Notes: generated from the letters alone by a model not told the origin. A stretch of DNA of 64,000 bases from JBGSBR01 sp041730495 (GCA_041730495.1 JBGSBR010000003.1:1-64000); one strand, 5' to 3'; positions 43,536 to 52,469 are shown, counted from the stretch's first letter. A program made the numbers and translations.

Positions 43536-44795
43536 ATGCAAAAACCTCAACGTAAAAACCTTACTGATATTCTGATGTATGTCGCAATTGCGATATTTCT
43601 TTTTGGTTCAGGTTATAAAACCGCCGAATGGAATATCACACACAACTCACGAGAACGTGCATCTTACACCATTTTCAACTCTGAAAATAATACTGTTACC
43701 GATAAAAACGGCAATAATATTGATTTCAGTCTTTTCTGGGATACCTGGGAAAAACTTGAGCAAAAGTATATCGATGATAAAAAACTTGATCCCGAGAAAA
43801 TGTATTACGGTGCAATCAAAGGTATGGTCGCCTCAGTCGATGATCAATATACCTTTTTCCTGACTCCAGAAGAAAATCAACAAAGTAAAGATGATCTCGG
43901 TGGTAAGTTCCAAGGAATTGGAGCACAGCTGGGTCTCAAAGCCAATCGCATCGTCGTGATCGCACCTCTCAAAGATTCACCAGCGGAAAAAGCTGGACTT
44001 CGAGCAGGTGATTTTATCAACAAAGTCGATGACAAACCAACCAAAGGTTGGACTTTGTTTGAAGCAGTCTCCAAGATCCGTGGTGAAGAAGGCACATCTG
44101 TCACATTGACATATGAACGTGGAGGTGCTGAAAAAGATGTCACCATCACTCGTCAAGAGATCGCTGTCAAATCTGTTGAGCTGACTTATGAACAATCAGG
44201 AAACAAACGTATTGCACATCTTGTACTTAATCAGTTTGGCGATAATACCAACACTGAGTGGGATGCAGCAGTAACAAATATCAAAACTGAGTATGATGCA
44301 GGTCGTATCACCGGTATGGTACTCGATGTCCGTGATAATCCAGGTGGTTATCTCGATGGTGCAGTCTATACAGCTTCAGAGTTCATCGGACGTGGTGAAA
44401 AAGTAGTAACACAAGAAACCACAACGGGCGATAACATGACATACACTGCAGAACGTACTGGCAAACTAACAGAGATTCCACTTGTCGTGCTGATCAACGA
44501 AGGCTCAGCTTCAGCTTCTGAGATTCTAGCAGGAGCACTTAGAGATCATGATCGTGCAGTACTTATTGGTCAAAAAAGTTTCGGAAAAGGATCTGTCCAA
44601 GAAGCTGTTGACCTCAAAAATGGTGCTGGACTTCATGTCACGATCGCTAAATGGATCTTACCAGACGGTGAATGGATCAATGGCAAAGGTATTGAGCCAG
44701 CTATCAAAGTCGAAAATGTCATAGAAGAAGGAAATACTATCACCAAAGAAACTGATGCACAGCTCAAAAAAGCGCTCGAAGAAGTATCTAAGTAA
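43536..44795 (+). CDS. ctpA: C-terminal processing serine protease (CtpA, S41 family)
   Basis: A 419-residue protein. One N-terminal membrane helix (about 8-30), a PDZ domain (about 120-205, GIGAQLGLKANRIVVIAPL) and the S41 catalytic part with Ser326 in GSASASE and Lys351 in FGKGSVQ, the usual 25 residues apart. DVRDNPGGYLDGAV (near 265) is the oxyanion block. Faces outward and trims secreted or membrane proteins. Upstream of an HtrA gene, giving two envelope proteases in a row. Confidence 0.94.
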   Translation: MQKPQRKNLTDILMYVAIAIFLFGSGYKTAEWNITHNSRERASYTIFNSENNTVTDKNGNNIDFSLFWDTWEKLEQKYIDDKKLDPEKMYYGAIKGMVASVDDQYTFFLTPEENQQSKDDLGGKFQGIGAQLGLKANRIVVIAPLKDSPAEKAGLRAGDFINKVDDKPTKGWTLFEAVSKIRGEEGTSVTLTYERGGAEKDVTITRQEIAVKSVELTYEQSGNKRIAHLVLNQFGDNTNTEWDAAVTNIKTEYDAGRITGMVLDVRDNPGGYLDGAVYTASEFIGRGEKVVTQETTTGDNMTYTAERTGKLTEIPLVVLINEGSASASEILAGALRDHDRAVLIGQKSFGKGSVQEAVDLKNGAGLHVTIAKWILPDGEWINGKGIEPAIKVENVIEEGNTITKETDAQLKKALEEVSK

Positions 44796-44846
44796 GCCTG
44801 TTTTTAGCGAACATTCAGTTTGGCTTAGTACATTTATATACTAGAT

Positions 44847-46010
44847 ATGAATAACAGCCAAAAAATCATCCTCGGTATAGCAATTGTCATCTTAGGCATA
44901 GCTGGTGTGCAACAGTTTCAACAGCAAAATCTCACAGCAGATCCTCGAAGCTTGCTCAATCGTCTCAATCAGCCGCCTACACTCCGTGATACTCCCAAGC
45001 AAATTGTCTATGAAGAGTCTGTCGTAACCGAGGTGATCGAAGAATCACTACCATCTGTCGTCACGATCGGCATCTCAAAAACTACCGCAGGATCAACATT
45101 TGAGATTAATCCGTTTGATCCTTTTGATAGCTTTAACCGTACTCCAGAAGGTGAGCGTACCATCGAACAAAATATCGGTAGTGGATTCATCATCTCTGCC
45201 GATGGCCTGATCATCACCAATAAACATGTGGTCTCCGATACAGATGCTACATATCAAGTGCTTGATAATGATCAAAAGAAATACAATGTAGAGCAGATTT
45301 ATCGTGATCCTTTAAATGATTTAGCAATTTTGAAGATCAATGCTAATAATCTAAAACCACTAAAACTTGGGGATTCATCAAAACTTCAACTAGGACAGAT
45401 GGCTATTGCTATCGGTACGCCTCTTGGCGAGTTTCAAAATACGGTGACAACTGGTATTGTGTCAGGTATTGCTCGTGGTATCACGGCTGGGTCACCGTTT
45501 GAAGGATTTGTCGAAAAGCTTGATAATGTAATTCAAACAGATGCTGCTATCAGTCCTGGTAACTCTGGTGGCCCATTACTGAACTCTTCTGGCGAAGCAA
45601 TTGGTGTCAACACAGCTATCGCCAGTGAAGGACAGAATATTGGTTTTGCTATCCCGATCAATGTCGTCAAAACCTTGATTCAAACATTTGAAAGTAATGG
45701 TGGTACATTTGAACGACCATATATTGGTGTCCGCTATCAAATGCTTGATCAACGTACCGCAGTGCTCAATGATCTCGTCCAAGGTGCGTATGTCGAGTCA
45801 GTAGTTGAAGATTCACCAGCTGCTAAAGCAGGTATTCAAGCCGATGATATCATCACAGAGTTTGATGGTAAAAAAATTGAAGGCGACGATGCGGAAAGCT
45901 TAACCAAACTGATCCTGGATAAAAATATCGGCGATCGAGTCGGCATCAAATACTGGAGAAATGGCGAAATACAGACCGCGGTGCTGACACTTGAAGGATT
46001 TAGTGAGTGA
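44847..46010 (+). CDS. htrA: HtrA/DegP-like serine protease
   Basis: A 387-residue protein. N-terminal membrane helix (about 5-22), trypsin-like domain with catalytic His127 (NKHVV), Asp158 (LNDLAIL) and Ser240 (GNSGGPLL), and one PDZ domain (about 290-380). A Pro/Asp/Phe-rich stretch (EINPFDPFDSFNR) lies before the protease domain. Degrades misfolded envelope proteins. TATACT is five bases before the ATG. The 3' end overlaps the convergent orphan by 11 bases. Confidence 0.94.
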   Translation: MNNSQKIILGIAIVILGIAGVQQFQQQNLTADPRSLLNRLNQPPTLRDTPKQIVYEESVVTEVIEESLPSVVTIGISKTTAGSTFEINPFDPFDSFNRTPEGERTIEQNIGSGFIISADGLIITNKHVVSDTDATYQVLDNDQKKYNVEQIYRDPLNDLAILKINANNLKPLKLGDSSKLQLGQMAIAIGTPLGEFQNTVTTGIVSGIARGITAGSPFEGFVEKLDNVIQTDAAISPGNSGGPLLNSSGEAIGVNTAIASEGQNIGFAIPINVVKTLIQTFESNGGTFERPYIGVRYQMLDQRTAVLNDLVQGAYVESVVEDSPAAKAGIQADDIITEFDGKKIEGDDAESLTKLILDKNIGDRVGIKYWRNGEIQTAVLTLEGFSE

Positions 46011-46905
46011 TTTTCTCTTCGAGTGCTTGCTTTTGTGCTTTAAATATCTCACCATTTAAAACAATAGAAATTACTGGGGTGACTAATCCTTGATTCATTA
46101 AGCTTCCTAGATCTGCTTCCTCTTCAGGACCAATCCCTATGAAACTCACAAATATAGTATGATCTGTTGCGACATCTCCCACTCTCGTAGCGAAAGTTGC
46201 TGAAGGTACTTCTTTAGAAGTAATTACAGGAACAACTGTTTTTCTTTCTACACCTTTAACTTTTTGTGTTCTTTCTTCCTCACTTATAGTTGTGACAGTG
46301 CGATTCAATCTTAAGCGTGCGTTCCAATCCGAACCTACGAAGTGGCTGAACTTTTTCTGAATATCTTCTTTTCCAACTGCAACTGTTTGTTTTATAAAGT
46401 CATTCCAAGTCTCGCCTTGAGCCAAAACACCCATTTCTTGAGCTAATGTTTGTGTTACAGCAGTATTAATTTTCATGGCTCCTGTATAAGATCCTTCATT
46501 AGGATTGTTTGAATCGTACCAAAAAGGAGGAATTGTATATGCCATTGCACCTGTAGCTTCAGTTGTCGATGCTATGTGAGCTGCAAGGCGATCCATGTGT
46601 CTAGCTATTTGCATGCCTGGAGTTCTTAGATCTCTTAGCTCAGGGCTTACAGAACTAAAAGGTATTTTTTTAGATACAGTAACTAATTCCGCGACACCAG
46701 GTAATAGACTTGCTAAGCGTAAATCATTGGGGTTGTAGTTTGAAGGAAGCGTACTAACTATACTATTAGCATCAAGCATATCGACATGTACTTGTGGTTC
46801 TAGTCCTGCTACTGCATCTTCGACAGCACTTTCATAATGAAATGGAGTATCTGATGGATATGCGGGAGTGAGAATTACATGATTTCGTTCAATATTGAGT
46901 GACAT
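46000..46905 (-). CDS. Hypothetical protein, lineage-specific
   Basis: A 301-residue soluble protein with no family I recognise. DAVAGLEPQVHVDMLDANSI (N-terminal) and VGDVATDHTIFVSFIGIGPE (C-terminal) are its distinctive parts. TATAAG on the minus strand (46911-46916) lies six bases before the start. AT-rich and single. Confidence 0.55.
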   Translation of the reverse strand: MSLNIERNHVILTPAYPSDTPFHYESAVEDAVAGLEPQVHVDMLDANSIVSTLPSNYNPNDLRLASLLPGVAELVTVSKKIPFSSVSPELRDLRTPGMQIARHMDRLAAHIASTTEATGAMAYTIPPFWYDSNNPNEGSYTGAMKINTAVTQTLAQEMGVLAQGETWNDFIKQTVAVGKEDIQKKFSHFVGSDWNARLRLNRTVTTISEEERTQKVKGVERKTVVPVITSKEVPSATFATRVGDVATDHTIFVSFIGIGPEEEADLGSLMNQGLVTPVISIVLNGEIFKAQKQALEEKITH

Positions 46906-47009
46906 AGTATCTTATAGATTTGTAAACACGGATATTATACTATGTACTCCACTGATTGCAAATTTATATATAATTGCTGACCACACTGGATAGTTTCAGC
47001 TAATTTTGG

Positions 47010-47015
47010 TATAAT
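47010..47015 (+). promoter_or_regulatory. -10 box of the hisS leader transcript
   Basis: TATAAT with a weak TGGATA 17 bases upstream (46987-46992). The ATG of the leader peptide is seven bases further on, so the regulatory transcript itself is leaderless. Confidence 0.7.
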
Positions 47016-47021
47016 ATACCT

Positions 47022-47069
47022 ATGGAAAAAGAGATAAATAACACAGTTTTACATCATCACCTCAGGTAA
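47022..47069 (+). CDS. hisS leader peptide (histidine attenuator)
   Basis: A 15-residue frame, MEKEINNTVLHHHLR, ending in TAA at 47067-47069. Three His codons in a row (47052-47060) sit just before the stop, in the 5' arm of the first of three alternative stems, and a histidyl-tRNA synthetase gene follows. This is the design of ribosome-mediated attenuation: a shortage of charged tRNAHis stalls the ribosome at the His codons. The role is inferred from the sequence alone, but the fit of codons, stems and terminator is close. Confidence 0.85.
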   Translation: MEKEINNTVLHHHLR

Positions 47070-47121
47070 TCGGAGGTGTATTCCATATGGTCTAACCCTC
47101 CGAAACGGAGGGCTTTTTTTT
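47058..47121 (+). promoter_or_regulatory. hisS transcription attenuator
   Basis: Four segments are visible. 1: CACCTC (47058-47063), which includes the third His codon. 2: CGGAGGTG (47072-47079). 3: CCCTCCG (47096-47102). 4: CGGAGGG (47106-47112), then C and eight T. Stem 1:2 (CACCTC/GAGGTG) leaves 3:4 free to form the terminator. Stem 2:3 (CGGAGG/CCTCCG) is the antiterminator that forms when a ribosome stalls on the His codons and covers segment 1. ATG of hisS is 31 bases after the T-run. Confidence 0.85.
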
Positions 47122-47151
47122 GCTTTTTAGGATTATAATTACATTTAAATT

Positions 47152-48396
47152 ATGAATAACGTACAAACACTTAAAGGATTTAGAGATTTCTTGGGACAGG
47201 ATGCTCGCAAAAGACAGTGGCTGAAAAATACAATTGCCACAGTTTTTGAACGCTTTGGATTTGAACCACTTGAAACACCTACACTTGAATATGAAGAACT
47301 ATTACTTGGTAAATATGGCACTGAAGCCGATAAGCTGATCTATAGCTTCGAAGATCGTGGCGCACGCCGTGTAGCACTACGATATGATCAAACTGTGCCT
47401 ACAGCTCGCATCATCGCTCAAAACAAAGGACAGCTTCCATTGCCGTATAAACGGTATCAGATTCAACCTGTTTGGCGAGCTGATAAACCACAAAAAGGAC
47501 GCTATCGCGAGTTTGTACAGTGTGATGCAGATATTATCGGTACCAATGCCACAGCTGCTGATGCCGAAATCCTGGCTGTCTATGCAGCAATTTATGCAGA
47601 GATTGGAATTGAGTCATTGCAAATCCGCGTTAACGATCGAGAAGCGTTGATTCTGACACTTGCCAAAGCTGGTATTACACCTGATAACACGTTTAGTGTG
47701 ATCCAAAGTATCGACAAACTTGATAAAAAATCAGAAGACGAAGTCATAGCAGAGCTTGAAAGCAAAGGGATTACAGCAGAAATCGCTCAAAACTTGCTAC
47801 AGATGCTCGAAAAAACATCGATTTCTGAGAAACTTCAGTCAATTATCGATGCAGCTGTGGCTATGGGTGTCAAAAAAGAAAGTCTTGTTTTCACACCTAC
47901 GCTTGCACGCGGTTTGGATTATTACACTGGTCTTATCTTCGAAGGAATCGTCCCAGAGTATGAATCTGGATCAGTCGGTGGGGGAGGAAGATATGATAAT
48001 TTGATTGAGCAACTCGTCGGAGTACCAATGTCTGGAGTAGGCTTTGGTCTCGGATATGATCGCACCCTAGAAGCTGCTGAGATCCTAGGCAAAGTGCCTG
48101 CTTTTAGCTCAAGTGCACAAGTACTTGTGACAATATTTAATCCTGAGCTTGCATCAGAGTCAATGAAAGTCACCAATATGCTTCGCGAATCTGGTGTAAC
48201 TGCTGAATGTTATCTAGATGCGACGAAAAAACTTGATGTGCAACTCAAATATGCAAATGCCAAAGGCATACCATATGTCGTCGTCATCGGTCCAGATGAA
48301 GCAGCAAAAGTGGTGGTAAAACTGAAAGATATGGAAAAACGAATAGAGAAGACACTTACTTTAATTGAGCTGATAAAAACATTTCAAAACGCTTAA
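47152..48396 (+). CDS. hisS: Histidyl-tRNA synthetase
   Basis: A 414-residue class II synthetase. Motif 2 lies in RYQIQPVWRADKPQKGRYRE (near 102-121), the histidine-specific block is LARGLDYYTG (near 250) and motif 3 is GVGFGLGYDR (near 296). C-terminal anticodon-binding domain from about 325. Controlled by the leader peptide and terminator directly upstream. The end meets a convergent orphan gene with a four-base overlap. Confidence 0.96.
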   Translation: MNNVQTLKGFRDFLGQDARKRQWLKNTIATVFERFGFEPLETPTLEYEELLLGKYGTEADKLIYSFEDRGARRVALRYDQTVPTARIIAQNKGQLPLPYKRYQIQPVWRADKPQKGRYREFVQCDADIIGTNATAADAEILAVYAAIYAEIGIESLQIRVNDREALILTLAKAGITPDNTFSVIQSIDKLDKKSEDEVIAELESKGITAEIAQNLLQMLEKTSISEKLQSIIDAAVAMGVKKESLVFTPTLARGLDYYTGLIFEGIVPEYESGSVGGGGRYDNLIEQLVGVPMSGVGFGLGYDRTLEAAEILGKVPAFSSSAQVLVTIFNPELASESMKVTNMLRESGVTAECYLDATKKLDVQLKYANAKGIPYVVVIGPDEAAKVVVKLKDMEKRIEKTLTLIELIKTFQNA

Positions 48397-49010
48397 ATTG
48401 CTGGTCTTTTAAAATATACTTCGAAATATGAATTTCTTTCTTGTTCATTTTCATAATTGTAACCAACAATCTGACTGAAACCCCATCTGCAAAATGCTTG
48501 AGATGACCATGTTGCTGCGATAGCTTCATCCAGAGTATTACCTGTTTTAAGACATTTAGTCATCTGAATTCTATTCAGAGACCAATTGTACCATTTACCT
48601 CTCAGAGCACTTATATGCATCTCTTCTTGATCTAAAAAGCTTATTACACTACCTATAAATTGAGATGCAAACATATCGGGATGAGGAATATTAGTATCAC
48701 CTTCCAAATCAATTATTCTGGTTAATATATCAAATTCTACAATTCCTAAACCTTGTGAATTATGAAAATAACTGGCTCGCATTCTATAGCGCTGAGCTTC
48801 ATTTATAGCAATTAAATCAGCAAAATCTATTGTGTAAAATTGAGTTCCTTCTTCTTGATATCCCCCTAAGCTATATGTAAGTTGTCTACCAGATTCAGTA
48901 GTTATAATACTTGTTCTGATTTTGTCCCGTCTACTGGTATTCAGTAACAATTCTAAATCAAATCCGTTAGTACTCGTAATAAACGGATATTTTGCTTCTG
49001 GATGGGCCAT
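48393..49010 (-). CDS. Hypothetical protein
   Basis: A 205-residue soluble protein, not recognised. Aromatic-rich (GKWYNWSLNRI, CRWGFSQIVGYNYENE, YFEVYFKRPA). Two bases after its upstream partner (49013-49648), so translated from the same message. AT-rich codon use. Confidence 0.55.
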   Translation of the reverse strand: MAHPEAKYPFITSTNGFDLELLLNTSRRDKIRTSIITTESGRQLTYSLGGYQEEGTQFYTIDFADLIAINEAQRYRMRASYFHNSQGLGIVEFDILTRIIDLEGDTNIPHPDMFASQFIGSVISFLDQEEMHISALRGKWYNWSLNRIQMTKCLKTGNTLDEAIAATWSSQAFCRWGFSQIVGYNYENEQERNSYFEVYFKRPAI

Positions 49011-49012
49011 AC

Positions 49013-49648
49013 TTATTCACTTTGAGCCAATTTAATTGCTCTATGTTCATTCATTGCTTCTTGAAGACGTATGATGTCATATACATCACTCACTGCAAGA
49101 AGTGATGGTACCCATTTTCCTTGATCAAAATCTTCATAAGTCATTGGATCATGTAAGATTGAGTGTAAATCAAGAAAACGGGATTCATTTGGATGTAATA
49201 TAACATTATTAATAATTTCTTCTTCAAACTGTTTTACTGGCTCTTTTTTCCATCCTAATCTGTTAATTAAATATTCAAGTTCAGGACTCATACCTTGAAA
49301 TAGCAATAGTCGATCAAATCCTGGAGGTAATTCAAGTGCAGCTTTCTCGGTTAATCTAAATGGTGATCTGCTATGTAGGAGATTAGTACAAAAATCAAAA
49401 GCTTCCGTATCGATTGAAGGTATGGGGTATCCACGAGAATCAATAAGTTGTAATAAGCTTAAATAGGCATTATGATATAATTTAAAATCAAAATGAGGTA
49501 AGACAAGATTATATCTACTATAAGGCAATTGCCATAGTAAATTATTCTTTTCTTGTAAAGAATTTACAAAGCTCGGGTCAGCTGGTAAAAATTCATCTTT
49601 AGAGAGTTGACTACCCGAAACAAGTGGGTTTTGTTTTTCAATTAACAT
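49013..49648 (-). CDS. Hypothetical protein
   Basis: A 211-residue soluble protein, not recognised, rich in Leu, Pro and Phe (LELPPGFDRLLLFQGMSPEL). First of a two-gene minus-strand unit. TATAAT on the minus strand lies six bases before the start, again leaderless. Divergent from the release-factor gene across 46 bases. Confidence 0.55.
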   Translation of the reverse strand: MLIEKQNPLVSGSQLSKDEFLPADPSFVNSLQEKNNLLWQLPYSRYNLVLPHFDFKLYHNAYLSLLQLIDSRGYPIPSIDTEAFDFCTNLLHSRSPFRLTEKAALELPPGFDRLLLFQGMSPELEYLINRLGWKKEPVKQFEEEIINNVILHPNESRFLDLHSILHDPMTYEDFDQGKWVPSLLAVSDVYDIIRLQEAMNEHRAIKLAQSE

Positions 49649-49694
49649 ACTATATTATATCAAAGAAAAGTTACTTTTATTTTTATTATAAGAT

Positions 49695-50399
49695 ATGCAA
49701 ATCAATACAAACATCGTCGTAATCGAAGCACTACCTGGTGCTGGAGGCGATGAATCTAAACTTTGGGGCAATGAGCTTCTCATGTCTTACTCACGTCATG
49801 CCGATAGAGCTGGTATGAAAACAGGCTGGCTCGGTGAGACTATGCTCAAAATCAAAGGTGATTTCGCATACAATACCTATAAATACGAAACTGGTGTACA
49901 TCGAGTGCAACGAATACCTACAACAGAGCGCAAAGGAAGAGTACACACCTCAACAGCAGTAATCCTTGTCACACCTCAGATCCCTCAACAAGAAGTAAAT
50001 ATCGTCAACAGTGACCTCGAATGGCAGTTCTTCCGTGCAGGCGGTCATGGAGGACAGAATGTAAACAAAGTCGAATCAGCAGTACGCCTAATCCACAAAC
50101 CATCCGGTGTCGTAGTAACATCAAGTCAAGAACGTTCTCAGCAAGCAAATCGTCAGATCGCACTTGAGTTGCTTGGTGGTAAACTGTTCCAACTTGAAGA
50201 AGAAAAAAAACGCGGACTGATGTTTTCATATGTCAAAGATATCGGCAATGGTGAGCGAGCAGAGAAGATCCGCACCTATAATTTCCCTCAAAATAGACTC
50301 ACTGATCATCGTATCAACAAAAGCTTTCATAATCTCGAAGATATCATCGCTCAAGGAAAATGGGACAAAGTCTTCGAGGCGATGAAAGAATTGAAATAA
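49695..50399 (+). CDS. prfA: Peptide chain release factor 1, lacking the N-terminal domain
   Basis: A 234-residue protein, about 120 shorter than usual. It begins just before the GxGGDE block (GAGGDESKLW, near 16), so domain 1 is absent while domains 2-4 are complete. The codon-recognition tripeptide in QRIPTTERKG is Pro-Thr-Thr (residues 75-77), matching the PxT of RF1, which reads UAA and UAG. The catalytic GGQ is at 119-121 (GGHGGQNVN). TATTAT sits six bases before the ATG, so the short form is the real gene product and not a misannotated start. Confidence 0.88.
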   Translation: MQINTNIVVIEALPGAGGDESKLWGNELLMSYSRHADRAGMKTGWLGETMLKIKGDFAYNTYKYETGVHRVQRIPTTERKGRVHTSTAVILVTPQIPQQEVNIVNSDLEWQFFRAGGHGGQNVNKVESAVRLIHKPSGVVVTSSQERSQQANRQIALELLGGKLFQLEEEKKRGLMFSYVKDIGNGERAEKIRTYNFPQNRLTDHRINKSFHNLEDIIAQGKWDKVFEAMKELK

Positions 50400-50412
50400 C
50401 TTACAGTCAGCA

Positions 50413-50441
50413 TTGACAATTTACTGTCAAATCAATACCAT
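50413..50441 (+). promoter_or_regulatory. Promoter of the metalloprotease gene
   Basis: TTGACA (50413-50418), 17-base spacer, TACCAT (50436-50441); ATG seven bases later. Confidence 0.65.
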
Positions 50442-50447
50442 TGATTA

Positions 50448-52433
50448 ATGGTTAAAAAGAAGCGTAATCGTAATCTCCGTCAACTACTTCAATTGTCCGT
50501 CATTGGAGTTCTCGCCAGTTTAATTGGCATTGTTTCATTTTCCAATCTCAATGAAAAACGTCTTGTTTCACAAGCCTATGTCGAAAATAATACTGAAATA
50601 GGAGCATTGACTAATACCTTAGTATCTCAACTCGAAGAGTACAATAGCTTAAATCAACCTTTCGGTGATAAAACTAAAAAACGCTTAGTACAGTCAAATA
50701 TCAATAAACTTGCTTTACAAAGATATCAGGCCATCAAAACCGCGGCACAAGCCAAAGATGAAACTATTTTAGAAACCATCTCACTTTCAAGTATCCGTAA
50801 TAGTTTCCCAGCCAGCACCAAAAGATATATAGAATCAAATATAAAGAAAAAAAGTAAACTGCAGACGTTGCATGTCCATGGACATCAAGCTCAAACTGAA
50901 CTAAATGGTTATAAGTACAGTCTCCAAGATACTCAAAAAACCAAACTTATATTTGCTGATTCTGATCCATTTATATCTTCTGACTCTTTGGTAGAGGTAC
51001 AGGGATACAGTTTTACTGCAGATAACTCTTTAATCTTGACTAGCACACCACAAGAGAAGACCGGGATATTAGCGCAACAATACTCAGTGCCGAAGACTAC
51101 CGGTACACGTAATCATGTCATCACTCTTATTGAATTTGGCTCATCTGAATATGAAGAAACCTTACCTGACAATGAAAAACAAAGATTAATAAGCTTTACA
51201 GAAAATGTATTAAATAATTACTACAAAGAAAATTCCTTTGATCAATTAGATTTTAATATTTCTGATTTCCGCATAATCACTCTTCCTCAAGAATATAATA
51301 CTGATAGTGACGATTCGACTATTTGTTTAAAAAATAACCAGCGCATTCATGACTACTTAATAAATAGACTAAATACCAACTCAGATGGATATATCTACTT
51401 ACTTCCCGGTGAGTGTACATATGCCACTGACGACAAAGTCGGTAAAGCAAGTGGATGGGGAAGTATTGGCGGACAACCCGCAGTAAGCTGGATTCATTTT
51501 GGTGATGATACCTTTTTATTAAGTTCATTGACCGAATCACTCGGACCGGTTTACCACGAAATCGGACATAATCTTGGACTATGGCATGCAGGTTATATGC
51601 AATGTAACGGATCTATAGCTAATAATAATACTTACATTACCAATAATCCTTTTTGTGAAAACATCGTAGATTATGGTGATACTCAGGATGTGATGGGTAT
51701 AGCAGTAAGCAAGACTCATTTTAATGCTCCACATAAAAATCAACTTGGATGGATCAGCTCAAATAATGTCGCTGACGCCAAAAATCTCAGTGTCGACAAC
51801 CCACAACGTTTTGAGATAGCACCCATAGAAACCCAAAATCAAGATAGATCACTAAAACAAATGATTGTAGTAAATCTTCCATCTAACCCTGACTACTATT
51901 ACTACATCTCATATCGAAGACCTATTGGTTTTGACAAGAATATTCCAGCCTCAATAGTGAATGGCGCAAGTATACATATTATCAATGAGGCTCAAATGGA
52001 TACAAGTCTACTCATACATCCACGACTCGGAGTGAACTCAAATACTACTGCGGAAACTGCGGCTATGGTTGATGGCGAATCATATATTGATACTCTAAAT
52101 AATATCCGCATCCGTCAAGTATCTCACTCAGACACAAGTGTTATAGTTGAGATTTCTGCAGTAACACAACTATCGACCACTCCCACCAAATCACCCACAA
52201 CACCGACCGTAACACCTACCCCCGTACTGATTGTAAATCCCGAACTCGGCGGTACCGCTTGTAGATCAGGCGAATGGGTCTGTAATAGTCAAGCAAAATG
52301 TGCAAACTTCGCAATACAAACGTTATTTAACACATATTGGTGTAATGGCGAAGCGCAATGGAAGTGGGAAGCTGCAGATAACTCGAATAGTTGCGGAGGT
52401 GCTTTATCCAAACCACGTACTCAGGGTTGCTAA
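50448..52433 (+). CDS. Secreted M11 (gametolysin-type) zinc metalloprotease
   Basis: A 661-residue protein. N-terminal basic stretch and membrane helix (about 12-30) act as signal anchor. HEIGHNLGLWH at 370-380 is the HExxHxxGxxH metzincin zinc site, and DVMG (near 421) is the Met-turn, followed by HFNAPHKNQLGW, the pattern of family M11. A Thr/Pro linker (TTPTKSPTTPTVTPTP, near 578) leads to a ~65-residue C-terminal module with six Cys (ACRSGEWVCNSQAKCANF...). The module may bind a surface or host. Gametolysins cut cell-wall glycoproteins; here the target is unknown. Confidence 0.85.
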   Translation: MVKKKRNRNLRQLLQLSVIGVLASLIGIVSFSNLNEKRLVSQAYVENNTEIGALTNTLVSQLEEYNSLNQPFGDKTKKRLVQSNINKLALQRYQAIKTAAQAKDETILETISLSSIRNSFPASTKRYIESNIKKKSKLQTLHVHGHQAQTELNGYKYSLQDTQKTKLIFADSDPFISSDSLVEVQGYSFTADNSLILTSTPQEKTGILAQQYSVPKTTGTRNHVITLIEFGSSEYEETLPDNEKQRLISFTENVLNNYYKENSFDQLDFNISDFRIITLPQEYNTDSDDSTICLKNNQRIHDYLINRLNTNSDGYIYLLPGECTYATDDKVGKASGWGSIGGQPAVSWIHFGDDTFLLSSLTESLGPVYHEIGHNLGLWHAGYMQCNGSIANNNTYITNNPFCENIVDYGDTQDVMGIAVSKTHFNAPHKNQLGWISSNNVADAKNLSVDNPQRFEIAPIETQNQDRSLKQMIVVNLPSNPDYYYYISYRRPIGFDKNIPASIVNGASIHIINEAQMDTSLLIHPRLGVNSNTTAETAAMVDGESYIDTLNNIRIRQVSHSDTSVIVEISAVTQLSTTPTKSPTTPTVTPTPVLIVNPELGGTACRSGEWVCNSQAKCANFAIQTLFNTYWCNGEAQWKWEAADNSNSCGGALSKPRTQGC

Positions 52434-52441
52434 AAAGATTG

Positions 52442-52469
52442 TTGTCGATTAGCTTTTTTCTGTTATAAT
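52442..52469 (+). promoter_or_regulatory. Promoter of rpmE
   Basis: TTGTCG (52442-52447), 16-base spacer, TATAAT (52464-52469); ATG ten bases later. Confidence 0.6.
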
